In this document: one piece after another, positions 8,750 through 17,633 of the stretch
Layout: every line of letters starts with the position of its first letter
How positions within the stretch are numbered: position 1 is the stretch's first letter
NCBI GenBank assembly: GCA_017545245.1
Contig: JAFWPB010000012.1
Coordinates: forward strand, 1 to 38,075
Reading direction: 5' to 3'
DNA from: Clostridiales bacterium
GTDB taxonomy: Bacteria > Bacillota > Clostridia > Saccharofermentanales > Saccharofermentanaceae
DNA length: 38,075 bases
The notes under the pieces: model-generated
What the model was told of the DNA's origin: nothing
The model's database searches: none
What the model saw: the letters and a program-made list of their open reading frames with translations, nothing else
Made by a program: the position numbers and the translations under genes

Positions 8750-10057
8750 ATGGGAAAGAAGAGCCTTTACGATTACAACGTCAATGACGTTTCCAAGCTT
8801 CTTGCAGATAATGTTGGTGCGATCATAATGATCGATCCAGCGATAGATGCATACAAGACAATCGTACGACGCGGCATGTTTGAAGCATTCTTAAAAGAAT
8901 CCGGCATCTACCATGATCTGATTCTGGACCTGTGGTTCCACTTTAACGGTTCCAACGAAAAAGTCTCCGGTGAATACCAGATCTTTGCAGACAATACCGG
9001 TGTTTTCAAAGAGAAATACAGCCGCCGTCTGAAACTGGTTCTCGAAAATGAAGACAAACCACATCTTGTTCAGTTGACTGTTTATCCTATTGAAGACGCT
9101 ACGAAGTACATCTTTGTATTGGACGAATTTATTGATAGCGAGTCTCTTCAGGAATCACTCACCAATAAGAAGATCAGTACGATCCAGGGATCGTATCTTT
9201 TCTCCATGTACATTGATCTTGTCTCCGATTCGACCAGCAGTATTAATGTTACGGAAATCTCTGATGACGTAGTCAATTACAACCTCAAATACTCCGAATG
9301 GAGAATGATGATAGTCAACATGATCTGGCCGGAAGACCAGGAGCAATTCCTTCGCCGCACCGATCCTGAGTATCTCAAGAAGAACTTCACTCCCGGACGC
9401 ACCTCTTCTTATGACTGCATGATGCGTAATCTTGAAGGAAAGTTTATCTGGGTCAAGCTGATCTTCAGCCGCGCCAATACGTATAATGATGACGATTATA
9501 AATACGTCTTCATGGTACAGGATATCCATGACGAGTCTCTGGAATTGATCTCTACGCTGCAGACGTACGAGGAAAAAGCAATGAAGGATCCGCTTACCGG
9601 TGTTTATAACCACGGTGAGATGGAGGCACAGTTGAACAATGCTATTTCCCTTCGTCAGAAGAGTGATGATCCGATTTCCGTCATGATGCTTGACCTTGAC
9701 CTGTTCAAGAAAGTCAACGATAACTATGGCCATTCTGTCGGAGATACGACGCTGAAGCTTTTCGCCAAGATCATACTGGATGCAGCTGTAGAAGAAAAAT
9801 GCTCGGTAGGACGCTGGGGTGGTGAAGAATTTGTTATCGTATGCCGTGAAAAGACGGGTGACGAAGCTTATGCCATCGCAGAATCCATGAGAAAGAAGGT
9901 GGAGGAATACCTCTTCCCTGACATCTTCCACATCACCTGCTCGATCGGCGTCACGGAACTCAAAGCCGACGATGACTTTGCCAAAGCTTTTGACAGACTC
10001 GACAAGGCTATGTATACATCAAAGAATAATGGAAGAAATACTGTAACTATCTTATAA
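8750..10057 (+). CDS. GGDEF diguanylate cyclase with PAS-like sensor region
   Basis: A 435-residue soluble protein. Residues 1-265 form two PAS-like modules. The second (about 150-262) ends in YKYVFMVQDIHDE, the usual exit of a PAS/PAC fold into a coiled linker. The GGDEF domain covers about 278-435, with DPLTGVYN at 280-287, LDLDLFKKVND around 314-324 and an intact WGGEEF (356-361). No RxxD inhibitory site is present at the usual spacing. No membrane segment or signal peptide is visible, so the signal is cytoplasmic. GGAGG is 9 nt before the ATG. The terminator at 10082-10127 follows. Confidence 0.9.
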   Translation: MGKKSLYDYNVNDVSKLLADNVGAIIMIDPAIDAYKTIVRRGMFEAFLKESGIYHDLILDLWFHFNGSNEKVSGEYQIFADNTGVFKEKYSRRLKLVLENEDKPHLVQLTVYPIEDATKYIFVLDEFIDSESLQESLTNKKISTIQGSYLFSMYIDLVSDSTSSINVTEISDDVVNYNLKYSEWRMMIVNMIWPEDQEQFLRRTDPEYLKKNFTPGRTSSYDCMMRNLEGKFIWVKLIFSRANTYNDDDYKYVFMVQDIHDESLELISTLQTYEEKAMKDPLTGVYNHGEMEAQLNNAISLRQKSDDPISVMMLDLDLFKKVNDNYGHSVGDTTLKLFAKIILDAAVEEKCSVGRWGGEEFVIVCREKTGDEAYAIAESMRKKVEEYLFPDIFHITCSIGVTELKADDDFAKAFDRLDKAMYTSKNNGRNTVTIL

Positions 10058-10081
10058 GATTAAGCCGATTACAAAAATGAG

Positions 10082-10127
10082 CGGTCGACTATGATAAAAC
10101 TTAATCGTAGTCGATCGTTTCTTTTTT
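10082..10127 (+). terminator. Rho-independent terminator overlapping the end of the MATE gene
   Basis: Left arm 10082-10095 (CGGTCGACTATGAT) pairs with right arm 10104-10117 (ATCGTAGTCGATCG) with G-T or mismatch at two positions. TTTCTTTTTT follows. It terminates the plus-strand GGDEF gene, and its right arm and T-tract lie inside the last codons of the convergent MATE gene. Confidence 0.8.
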
Positions 10128-11507
10128 GTCGACGACAGACTTACCGAACCATTTCTTCTTGTACCAGTAGTACATGACGATGAGTCCTCGGATACATTCA
10201 TCTGTTGCCGTTCCGACAAAGATGCCAGCTACACCTACGCCCAGGGCAACACCAACTATATACCCTGTCGAAAGACCCAGTCCCCAGTTGCAAAGAAGAC
10301 CCATCAGGAGCGGGAATATGTATGCTCCTGCGGCCTTCAGGCTGCAGACAAAGGTCATATTCAGGCATCGTCCTATCTCGACAAATATGTCTACGAGCAT
10401 GATCATCTGCCCGAGAGCAATAATGTTCTGGTTATCGGTAAAAAGCTGCAACGTATACCGGCATATGAGTGCGTTGGTAGAGGCAAGTGCTATCGTGATT
10501 GGAAGCGATGTTTGAAGCGTTTTGAATACACGCTTATATGCTTCTTCCGATTTTCCTGCACCGACAAGATGGCCGGTGATGATCTGTGTTGCCATTGCCG
10601 AAGCATTGGAGAAGATCGCGGCAAATGCGATCAGCGTATTGCAGTATGTCCTCGCATTAACCGAATCATTTCCCATCGTATTGATAAACGAAAGCATCGT
10701 CGTCTGGTAAAGGTTGTAGGTAAGATTCTCACCTGCTGTCGGAAGTCCGATCTTGACCATCTTGAAAAGAAGCTTTTTCGGAAACGGACGAAGTAAACGG
10801 AATGAGATCTTACCGATCTTCGCTGCATAGAAGAAAATAAAAACTGCAATGACCGCAATAAATCTTGCCGCCACAGTCGATATGGCAACACCTGCCACAC
10901 CCATATCCAGGTATGCCAGAGGTCCATAAAGGAACAGGTAGTTTCCTCCGATATTGACTACATTGATTGCCAACGTGATCCACATACCGATCTTCGGATA
11001 TCCGTTACACCTCAAGATTTGAAGCATGACGCTGTACACCGCTATAAGGAAGCCGCCGCCTCCAACTATATAAATGTATGTCATGGCATAGGGACGCATC
11101 TCAGAAGAAACATTCAGGAATCCCATGATCAAAGGATTGGAAAGGCAGAAAAGTCCGCTCAAGGTGACGCCGAACACCAGGTTTACCACAAAAGCCAGCG
11201 TGTAGATCATGTTCATCTTATGGAATTTTTTCGCACCAAGATACTGTGCTACAACTACGCTCGTTGCTGTAGCGATAACATTAAAGAAAATATTCATCAT
11301 GAACATGATGTTGTTAGCATTTCCCACTGCACCAACAGCGTACTCATTGTAGTGACTCAACATGAGTGTATCTATATTGTTGACCAGTACGTTCAGGAAA
11401 AGCTCAAAAAAGATCGGGCCGGCCAAAATAAGCAACGGCGTCTTCTCGTCAATGACGATCGTTTTCTTTCGTTTTAATGAACGTTCGAATCCTGTCTGTT
11501 CTTTCAT
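10101..11507 (-). CDS. MATE-family multidrug/cation antiporter
   Basis: A 468-residue integral membrane protein with about twelve hydrophobic helices in two halves, as in the MatE family (N-lobe from about 25, C-lobe from about 260). Characteristic segments are LAGPIFFELFLNVLVNNIDTLMLS at the start and VVVAQYLGAKKF after helix 2. Such transporters export drugs or metabolites in exchange for Na+ or H+. The substrate cannot be inferred. GAGGTG is 7 nt before the start. Its final codons share DNA with the terminator of the neighbouring GGDEF gene. Confidence 0.92.
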   Translation of the reverse strand: MKEQTGFERSLKRKKTIVIDEKTPLLILAGPIFFELFLNVLVNNIDTLMLSHYNEYAVGAVGNANNIMFMMNIFFNVIATATSVVVAQYLGAKKFHKMNMIYTLAFVVNLVFGVTLSGLFCLSNPLIMGFLNVSSEMRPYAMTYIYIVGGGGFLIAVYSVMLQILRCNGYPKIGMWITLAINVVNIGGNYLFLYGPLAYLDMGVAGVAISTVAARFIAVIAVFIFFYAAKIGKISFRLLRPFPKKLLFKMVKIGLPTAGENLTYNLYQTTMLSFINTMGNDSVNARTYCNTLIAFAAIFSNASAMATQIITGHLVGAGKSEEAYKRVFKTLQTSLPITIALASTNALICRYTLQLFTDNQNIIALGQMIMLVDIFVEIGRCLNMTFVCSLKAAGAYIFPLLMGLLCNWGLGLSTGYIVGVALGVGVAGIFVGTATDECIRGLIVMYYWYKKKWFGKSVVDKKETIDYD

Positions 11508-11637
11508 GAATCTACACCTCGAAGTAGCATTATAGTCTAAATCTCTAAGAAATCATATTGAAAATATGCGAAAAAATATAACGATTCTACAGCCCGTCTA
11601 AATACCCTGCAAACCGACCAAAAATGATTTTCGTTAA

Positions 11638-11679
11638 AAATTTATCGATTTTCGATAAATTTTGCTTGCATTTCGATAA
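11638..11679. promoter_or_regulatory. Operator: inverted repeat plus extra half-site in front of the DUF2975/XRE operon
   Basis: AAATTTATCGA (11638-11648), three T, then its exact reverse complement (11652-11662) form a perfect dyad. A third half-site, TTTCGATAA, lies at 11671-11679. A candidate promoter, TTGCAT (11666-11671), 17 nt, TAGTAT (11689-11694), has this third half-site in its spacer, so a bound protein would block it. The XRE-type regulator encoded downstream is the likely ligand, giving autoregulation. Confidence 0.6.
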
Positions 11680-11727
11680 TGCATGTGATAGTATGATGTC
11701 AAGAAATCATTTTGGGAGGTAATTAAC

Positions 11728-12228
11728 ATGAACAATACACAATCTTCAAAATATACAATCTGGCTGAATCTCACATTAGTTGCATGCGTAGTATTCTTCC
11801 TTTGCTGCCTGATGGGAGATATCTTTGCCTATCCTTTTTGTGAGCACTGGTGGGATGCCTACCTTTTTAACACCGCATTCGCCAAGATCATCCCGGCTCT
11901 TGAAAAATCTGCCACACGGTTCAACGTTTTCCTGACCTGCTTCTATCTTTCCACAGCCCTGACATATCCGATTATTTTCTGCGTAGTCGGCTTGATCCGC
12001 AACATCAAGAAAGATAAGATCTTTGAAAGAGCTAATACCCGTCTGATGTCGATTATTTCTCTGTGCTGCTTCCTGATCTGTGTAATCTGCACCATCGGTG
12101 CTATCGCCTGCTACGCGCTTGCAGTAATTGCGCTGGTCGGACTTTTCGTAGGTCTTATTGTACAGTGCGTCCGTCTTGTTATGGACAGAGCGATCGACAT
12201 GCGTGATGAGCTTGATTTGACAGTGTGA
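11728..12228 (+). CDS. DUF2975 membrane protein
   Basis: A 166-residue protein with four hydrophobic helices (about 15-40, 65-90, 105-128, 130-152). This length and layout, and the XRE-type regulator starting 1 nt after its stop codon, are those of the DUF2975 family. The pair is common in Firmicutes, and the membrane protein is thought to sense a signal and control the small regulator, though the signal is unknown. A strong site, GGGAGGT, precedes the ATG. Confidence 0.85.
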   Translation: MNNTQSSKYTIWLNLTLVACVVFFLCCLMGDIFAYPFCEHWWDAYLFNTAFAKIIPALEKSATRFNVFLTCFYLSTALTYPIIFCVVGLIRNIKKDKIFERANTRLMSIISLCCFLICVICTIGAIACYALAVIALVGLFVGLIVQCVRLVMDRAIDMRDELDLTV

Positions 12229-12229
12229 G

Positions 12230-12460
12230 GTGATGAATATGGCTATTATCGTAAATATTGATGTAATGATGGCAAAAAGAAAAATCTCCGCAGGAGACCT
12301 TGCCGAGAAGATTGGGATCACTCCGGCCAACCTGTCGATCCTGAAAAACCAGAAAGCCAAGGCTGTACGTTTCAGTACGCTGAACGATATCTGCCGGGTG
12401 CTGGACTGCCAGCCGGGAGACATTCTCGAATACCAGAGCGATACACCACAGGAAGAGTAA
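12230..12460 (+). CDS. Small XRE/Cro-family regulator (YozG-like)
   Basis: A 76-residue DNA-binding protein consisting almost wholly of one helix-turn-helix. Features are MAKRKISAGDLAEKIGIT (helices 1-2), PANLSILKNQKAKAVRFSTL (recognition helix region) and ICRVLDCQPGDILEY, the standard end of the YozG/XRE group. It starts 1 nt after the stop of the DUF2975 gene, so translation is coupled. It probably binds the TTATCGA-type half-sites at 11638-11679. Confidence 0.9.
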   Translation: MMNMAIIVNIDVMMAKRKISAGDLAEKIGITPANLSILKNQKAKAVRFSTLNDICRVLDCQPGDILEYQSDTPQEE

Positions 12461-12514
12461 TGTATCGATTTCACCCTTAACATTAGGAGTTTTTTCAAAC
12501 AAAGGAGACCACAA

Positions 12515-13840
12515 ATGAATACGAATGCAAAGCAGGCAGAGATCCTGAAATTCCTCTGCCTTGGGTTAAGCTACGCTTTTTCATACGGATATATCTCATT
12601 TTTTCTCAGCAATGCATCCCCGCTTGCACATACGATTTTCGTCACGATCCTCGCAGTCGTTGCCGTGATCTGGCTCGAACTGACCATGGCCCAGATAAGG
12701 AAATTGGGCAAGTCATCTGCCACACGCCTCCAGATGATCGAAGTCCGTTTCTGGGAAGTGATACTGGTACTCCTTAGCCTTAATACTTACTTCGGACAGC
12801 TCCCGGGCTTGTCTTTCTTCTTTATACACATGGTCGTGATCTACATGGCGCTATGTGGCACCGGCCATCTTCTGTGCGGGAGATCTTCCTGCCTGATGCC
12901 GCTGGACATGGTAAACGGAATGTTCCGCATCCCGTTTTCAAACCTCGGCGCACGTATCATTTCGGTTTATGAAAGCACGAAGGACAGCAAAAAAGAAATC
13001 ATACCAGTGGGTTGTGTTCCTTCTTCCGACGCGGGTATGACTTCTTCCACAGAAAAGAAAAGAACGCCGGTTTGGGGCGTGATCGGCGTTCTCTTCTTCA
13101 TTCTTCTCATCTTCATTGCAGCTCTGAAAAACCTGGCGAGCATTGACAATCGTTTTGCATACACGCTGAAATGGCTGGATCACTTCTTTGATAACATGTC
13201 CGTTCACGAGATCATATTTAAATTCGTCCTGAGCATCCCGGTAGGAGCGTATCTATTCGGTCTCTTCCAGGGCGGCGTACGTTCTTCTACCGAAAAGGAG
13301 AAAAAATATCACGAGAAGATCTGTCAGGTCTCTTCTAAGATCCGCTTCATGCCGGACACGCTCTTTGCAATCGTGATCTCGATGTTTCTTCTGGTTTATC
13401 TGGTCTTCTGCCTTTCTCAGGCAGAGTACATGTTCAGTGCTTTTGCCGGCGTATTGCCAGAAGCCTTCACCGCCTCAGAATATGCAGTCAGCGGCTTCTA
13501 TGAATTGATCAATGTCGTACTCATCAACTTCGTTCTTCTGAGCCTTGTACGTGCTTTTGGATCTCATGAGAATAAACTTTTGAAGATACTGAACGTCATA
13601 CTCATGGCAGACAGCATGATTTTCGCCACGATCTCCGCTTCCAAGATCATACTGTATATGTCGCGCTTTGGATACACCAGTTCCCGAACGTTGGCACTGT
13701 GGGGTACCGTCGTCGTATTCGCTGGCTCGCTTCTTGCCATCGTTAACCTGATGAAAAAGAAACGTACCTTTATGCCATGGCTGTTGTTCTCTGCTTCGAG
13801 TTATGTCTTGATGAATTTCCTCTGTTATCCGTTTACATGA
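12515..13840 (+). CDS. Polytopic membrane protein, DUF4153/DUF4173-like
   Basis: A 441-residue membrane protein with roughly nine to eleven hydrophobic segments and one hydrophilic loop (about 150-190). PLDMVNGMFRIPFSNLGARI around residues 129-148 is typical of the DUF4153/DUF4173 families, which often accompany XRE/DUF2975 genes in Clostridia. Function is unknown. AAGGAG lies 8 nt before the ATG, and 54 nt separate it from the XRE gene, so the three genes probably form one operon controlled at 11638-11679. Confidence 0.75.
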   Translation: MNTNAKQAEILKFLCLGLSYAFSYGYISFFLSNASPLAHTIFVTILAVVAVIWLELTMAQIRKLGKSSATRLQMIEVRFWEVILVLLSLNTYFGQLPGLSFFFIHMVVIYMALCGTGHLLCGRSSCLMPLDMVNGMFRIPFSNLGARIISVYESTKDSKKEIIPVGCVPSSDAGMTSSTEKKRTPVWGVIGVLFFILLIFIAALKNLASIDNRFAYTLKWLDHFFDNMSVHEIIFKFVLSIPVGAYLFGLFQGGVRSSTEKEKKYHEKICQVSSKIRFMPDTLFAIVISMFLLVYLVFCLSQAEYMFSAFAGVLPEAFTASEYAVSGFYELINVVLINFVLLSLVRAFGSHENKLLKILNVILMADSMIFATISASKIILYMSRFGYTSSRTLALWGTVVVFAGSLLAIVNLMKKKRTFMPWLLFSASSYVLMNFLCYPFT

Positions 13841-13943
13841 ACGAAGAGCATTATTCAGTCTGACTTCCTGGGATCGGCGGCACTATCCATAACACAACCC
13901 TCCCTGCTCCGATTAAGACTGAGCAAAAGAGGTACTGTTATCG

Positions 13944-14585
13944 TTAGAATGTATCCGTTGGTTTTCCGTGGCCGTAATAAATCTTTCTTGGTCCTAAAGA
14001 GCGGATCTTTTCAGCAGTTCTTTTCTGCTCCTTAAGATCACAATAGAGGTGTCCCATACCTGGTCTGATCCAGTTATCCAGCGCATCTCCGACAAGGATG
14101 GAATCCTCTCCGGCCAGAAGTCCGATTGAGCCTTTGGTATGCCCCGGGAGCTCCACAATTTTGATATCCGGGAACCCATAGTCAGCGAGCGTGTCTCCTT
14201 CTTTCACGAAAAAGCGGTTTTCAGGACGTGCCACCTTCGTTCCGCGAAGTTGTTTCAGGGAAAGCTTCAGCACGACAAAACCGACCAGACCATATGAAAG
14301 AAGCGGTTGGGAATCGTAGTTGTCGAAGATCTGATCATCTGCTTCGTGGTAGGCAACCGGAATGTGGAAATGATCAGAGATGGCTTTTGCATTTTCTGCG
14401 TGGTCAAAATGCGGATGGGTCAGAACAATAAGTTTCATGTTGTGCTTGCTGCATGCTTCGATGACTTTCGAAAGATGCGCACCACCGGCCGTATCCACCA
14501 GGATCGCGTCCTTACCACTGGAGACAATATAGCAATTATCCGTACCGCCCTGAATACGTGTGATCTCGTACTTCTTCATGTTCAT
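13944..14585 (-). CDS. Metallo-beta-lactamase-fold hydrolase (glyoxalase II-like)
   Basis: A 213-residue cytoplasmic enzyme. The metal-binding signature HPHFDH is at 57-62, followed by PGHTKGSI (His ligand), VGDALDN (bridging Asp) and a C-terminal YYGHG (His ligand), so two metals should be bound. Members hydrolyse thioesters, lactones or phosphoesters. The substrate is not evident. It is the last gene of an operon with the isochorismatase-like and hxlR-type genes, 11 nt after the former. GAGG lies 4 nt before the first ATG and 10 nt before a second at codon 3. Confidence 0.85.
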   Translation of the reverse strand: MNMKKYEITRIQGGTDNCYIVSSGKDAILVDTAGGAHLSKVIEACSKHNMKLIVLTHPHFDHAENAKAISDHFHIPVAYHEADDQIFDNYDSQPLLSYGLVGFVVLKLSLKQLRGTKVARPENRFFVKEGDTLADYGFPDIKIVELPGHTKGSIGLLAGEDSILVGDALDNWIRPGMGHLYCDLKEQKRTAEKIRSLGPRKIYYGHGKPTDTF

Positions 14586-14596
14586 TCATCCTCTTC

Positions 14597-15115
14597 TCAG
14601 ATATATTTCGCTCCCATGGAGGTCAGTGTTTCCCGCATTTTCCGACGCTTCTTTTCCGGGAAGCGGCATCCGATTGCTCTTTCGAGCATGAGTACTTCCG
14701 CACCTGTTTTTACTGCCCCTTTGGCCGTAGCACCGACACAGCCGCACTCGTCTATGCCGCAGATAACGATTTCCTGATACTGCTGCTTCTCCATATATTC
14801 CCGGAAGCTTTCGGAGGTATAGGAATTCGACCGGTTCTTCTCAAAATGCAGATCCGAAACGACTTTCAGCTCGCTATACAGTTCTGCACCTTCCGTTCCT
14901 TTTACAGAAAAACCAACGATCCTCCGAATGAAGGCATTATTCGGATAGACATGCATGATATAGACAATGTCATACCCGTTTTCCTTGTAGGAATTGATCG
15001 CCTGATTTACATTCCGGATCAGGGTATCCGTATCAAAGGAAAACAAAGACTTTCTTTTCTCCCAGAGGTAATCGTTCTGAAGATCGATCACGAGAAGTAC
15101 TTTTCGATCAGGCAC
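14597..15115 (-). CDS. Isochorismatase-like cysteine hydrolase
   Basis: A 172-residue enzyme with the Asp-Lys-Cys triad of the isochorismatase/nicotinamidase superfamily: D11 in VIDLQNDY, K93 in FEKNR and C126 in GCVGATA. It lacks the metal-site pattern of nicotinamidases, so the substrate is unclear. The start is GTG at 15115. GAGGAG lies 8 nt upstream, inside the end of the hxlR-type gene, which it overlaps by 28 nt. That implies coupled translation. Confidence 0.85.
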   Translation of the reverse strand: MPDRKVLLVIDLQNDYLWEKRKSLFSFDTDTLIRNVNQAINSYKENGYDIVYIMHVYPNNAFIRRIVGFSVKGTEGAELYSELKVVSDLHFEKNRSNSYTSESFREYMEKQQYQEIVICGIDECGCVGATAKGAVKTGAEVLMLERAIGCRFPEKKRRKMRETLTSMGAKYI

Positions 15116-15522
15116 TTGATATTCTCCTCGCTGCCGCTTCTTACGATTTCGATTTCCTGTTCATTCAGGATCCCTTTTTTCAGAAGACTTTCCGTCATGT
15201 TTCTTTCCACCATATAGTCCACACCGATCATCTGCATGATGTCGATGGCTTCGATCATTTTCCGTCCACGGCGTTCCGTGATGGAATACTCCACACGAAG
15301 CGGATACCCGTCGTAGGATTTCTTCTCCACCAGTCCGAACTCGATCAGTTCATGAAGCTGTTCCAGAAGCATCTTCTGCGTGATGCCCTCGATCTTATGC
15401 TCCATCTCCGAAAGTCCTTTTGGTCCGTCTTTCATCTGATACATTATGATCGTTTTCCATTTGCCCTTGATGATATCGTGTACGATTTCCAAAGGGCAGG
15501 TATAATCATCTCTTATTTTCAT
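15088..15522 (-). CDS. HxlR-family winged-helix regulator
   Basis: A 144-residue DNA-binding protein. Residues 8-105 match the HxlR/MarR-like fold: CPLEIVHDIIKGKWKTIIM at the start with the conserved redox-candidate cysteine (Cys9), then GPKGLSEMEHKIEGITQKMLLEQLHELIEFGLVEK and VEYSITERGR-like wing. HxlR proteins often respond to aldehydes, quinones or redox stress and control neighbouring enzymes. It is first in an operon with the two hydrolase genes. AGGAG is 8 nt before the ATG. The dyad at 15575-15594 may be its operator. Confidence 0.9.
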   Translation of the reverse strand: MKIRDDYTCPLEIVHDIIKGKWKTIIMYQMKDGPKGLSEMEHKIEGITQKMLLEQLHELIEFGLVEKKSYDGYPLRVEYSITERRGRKMIEAIDIMQMIGVDYMVERNMTESLLKKGILNEQEIEIVRSGSEENIKCLIEKYFS

Positions 15523-15574
15523 GCGTCCTTCTCCTTACGCTCTTACTCTAGCGCATTTCCTGCCAAAAGAGAAT

Positions 15575-15594
15575 TACCCACTTTTTCGTGGGTA
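15575..15594. promoter_or_regulatory. Dyad TACCCAC-N6-GTGGGTA upstream of the hxlR-type gene
   Basis: Perfect 7-bp arms (15575-15581 and 15588-15594) lie about 53 nt before the hxlR-type start and 42 nt after the stop of the flavodoxin-type gene. Autoregulatory operator is the favoured reading. A terminator for the upstream gene is possible, but the following T-tract is broken. Confidence 0.45.
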
Positions 15595-15636
15595 GGAAAA
15601 ACGTGAAAACCGTGAGCTCTAACAGAGCACCATGTC

Positions 15637-16176
15637 TCAGATACCTTTACAAAATTGCAGGATCTCTTCTTTTCTCAGTGCCACGTCTTCTTTCCATTCC
15701 ACCGAGCAAAGTCCAAGATGTCCACAGCACGCGATCTCCAAGTGTCCATAGAAATGCTCGATACTGGAGATCAGTCTTTCGCACTCCTTCATGTTCGGGC
15801 CTGTACGAAGTGCGATGGCATAGCCTTTCTTTCCGGAAGGGATCGTCTTATGCGGTGCGTGGGTATTGCACCATGGTGTGCATCTGTCGATGAAGGCCTT
15901 GAACTGACCCGGAATATCTGCCCAATAAGAAGGTGCTACAGATACGATCACATCAGAAATCTCAAACTCATTCATGAGAAGATCCACGTCATCACTCTGC
16001 ACACATTCTGCAGTTTTATGGCAGCTTCGGCAACCCTTGCAATACTCGAATTTGTAATCGTCAATACAGACGGACTTTACGTCATATCTGGAAGATAATT
16101 CTTCGGAAACGATTTTGACGATCTCCGCAGTGGCTCCGTTACGTACAGGACTACAGTTTATTACAAGTGCTTTCAT
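15637..16176 (-). CDS. Flavodoxin-fold NAD(P)H-dependent oxidoreductase / iron-sulfur flavoprotein-like
   Basis: A 179-residue protein of the NADPH-dependent FMN reductase group. MKALVINCSPVRNGATAEIV gives the FMN phosphate loop. A cysteine cluster, YCKGCRSCHKTAEC (C46, C49, C52, C58), and SVAPSYWADIPGQFKAFIDR follow the pattern of Isf-type iron-sulfur flavoproteins and related quinone or nitro reductases. It lies 30 nt after the uncharacterised gene at 16207, perhaps co-transcribed. Confidence 0.85.
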   Translation of the reverse strand: MKALVINCSPVRNGATAEIVKIVSEELSSRYDVKSVCIDDYKFEYCKGCRSCHKTAECVQSDDVDLLMNEFEISDVIVSVAPSYWADIPGQFKAFIDRCTPWCNTHAPHKTIPSGKKGYAIALRTGPNMKECERLISSIEHFYGHLEIACCGHLGLCSVEWKEDVALRKEEILQFCKGI

Positions 16177-16206
16177 GTTCGACTCTCCTTCTTTGTTTTA
16201 GATTTC

Positions 16207-16746
16207 TTACCAGAGCACGGTCAATTTTCTGGCCGGCTGTTTCTTGATGTGATCTTCGATCATGTTGTAAAGAAGAAGGACCGTATTGTCATTCTTCCCG
16301 TCAATACCATAGTTCTTCCCCGTCAGGATCTTACCGAGGTAGACTCCGCAAGGGTTGACCCAGTTATCGTCCGGAGAAACTACTGCAAAAGAGAATATGA
16401 GTTCATCCGGAGACTTTCCGATTCTTCTCCATTGCCAGCCATATCCCATCATCAACGCGTACCCGTAAAGGCAGCCAAGTTCTACTGCCACGAGTGTGAT
16501 GTCGTTATCATAATACTCTCTCGGGAATTCCCCGGTCCTTAGTATCTCATCTACGACTTTGTTGATACTCGCGGCCAGTTCTCTGCCGTCCTGAGTCTGT
16601 GGGATATTAAACATGCGGATCGCGGATTGCGCCGCTTCCAGGACCTGCTTGTTTATATCTTCACTGAGATTATCGATGTAAGGGAAATAGGACTCCTCTT
16701 CTCTATAGTACTTCGGATAGTCGTTCGTCTTTTTCTCATCAGCCAT
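16207..16746 (-). CDS. Uncharacterised cytoplasmic protein (179 aa)
   Basis: A 179-residue acidic, soluble protein that I do not recognise. It has a Tyr-rich N-terminus (YPKYYREEESYFPY), a helical middle (QVLEAAQSAIRMFNIPQT) and the segment CLYGYALMMGYGWQWRRIGKSP followed by DDNWVNPCGVYLGKIL. No catalytic motif, signal peptide or membrane helix is evident. A perfect AGGAGG 8 nt before the ATG and consistent codon use support it as a real gene. It reads into the flavodoxin-type gene 30 nt downstream. Confidence 0.7.
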   Translation of the reverse strand: MADEKKTNDYPKYYREEESYFPYIDNLSEDINKQVLEAAQSAIRMFNIPQTQDGRELAASINKVVDEILRTGEFPREYYDNDITLVAVELGCLYGYALMMGYGWQWRRIGKSPDELIFSFAVVSPDDNWVNPCGVYLGKILTGKNYGIDGKNDNTVLLLYNMIEDHIKKQPARKLTVLW

Positions 16747-16790
16747 GTGCAGATCCTCCTGTCGTAATGAAATCTATCTTCTATTGTACC

Positions 16791-17633
16791 CTATATCTGC
16801 GCAGATTCTTTACGAAAAGCACTTATCAGATAGTGGGCTACCGCATCTTCTTCGTTATACCCGATCACGTCCGAGGCCAGTGCTTTTAGCTCCGAACGGG
16901 CATTAGCGACCGCATAGGCTTCATCGGCGATTTTAAACATCGACACGTCATTCAGGGAATCCCCGAAAACTACTAAACGGTCAAAGCCATAGTCTTCTTT
17001 CAGTTTCAGAAGCGACTTGGCTTTGGTGCAGTTTTTCGGACAGATCTCGAGCCAGTATTCATCCCGGTAGGTGTCTTTCTGGAACATGCTTTCCCAGCAA
17101 TCGTAGGCATGGACTCTTTCGTAGATCGGTTCGATTTCTTCCTTCTCGCCGATGCATGTCACGTAGCCGGGCAGGCCACAGAACATGTCATCGTAGGAAT
17201 CGACATGCTTCATGGTCGGATCATCTTTATAGTAGTCCAGATAACCTTGAAGGCCCACGCTGTGCTTTCCCGGAAGTGTCGTACGGATCATCTCTTCTCC
17301 AAGAAAACAGGAGACATATCCGCAGTACGGAATATCCGTGAGAAGGGATTTCAGAAGCGCTACTTCGCTTTCGGAAAAAACGGCCTTTCTGATGTGCTTT
17401 CCCGTGGCATTATCTGCCAGGACAGCACCATTTCTCGTGACCACAGGAAGACGAAGATTCAACCCTCCGGTGATTGGTCTTGCACTCTCCACCGAACGGG
17501 CTGTCGCGTAGGTAAAAGACAAGCCCTTTTCCACCAGTTCATTGATGATTCTTACTGTGTTTTCGGAAAGCGTCTCATCGTTTCGCATCAACGTGCCGTC
17601 CAGATCGGAAACATATAAGGTTCTACTGCTCAT
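16791..17633 (-). CDS. HAD-superfamily (Cof-type, subfamily IIB) phosphatase
   Basis: A 280-residue cytosolic phosphatase. The nucleophile motif DLDGTL is near the N-terminus. A Cof-type cap with VTRNGAVL follows, then K in the third motif region and the acidic motif GDSLNDVSMF near the end. Members dephosphorylate sugar phosphates, flavin precursors or similar compounds. The start is placed at 17633, where ATG overlaps the TGA of the upstream GNAT gene (ATGA) behind GAGAGG. An earlier in-frame ATG at 17654 has no ribosome site and would overlap that gene by 25 nt. Confidence 0.9.
   Translation of the reverse strand: MSSRTLYVSDLDGTLMRNDETLSENTVRIINELVEKGLSFTYATARSVESARPITGGLNLRLPVVTRNGAVLADNATGKHIRKAVFSESEVALLKSLLTDIPYCGYVSCFLGEEMIRTTLPGKHSVGLQGYLDYYKDDPTMKHVDSYDDMFCGLPGYVTCIGEKEEIEPIYERVHAYDCWESMFQKDTYRDEYWLEICPKNCTKAKSLLKLKEDYGFDRLVVFGDSLNDVSMFKIADEAYAVANARSELKALASDVIGYNEEDAVAHYLISAFRKESAQI

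Noticed and set aside
13857..13920. Hairpin after the DUF4153-like gene (TCAGTCT ... AGACTGA)
   Set aside because: The loop is very long and the arms are only 7 bp, so it is not convincing as a terminator.
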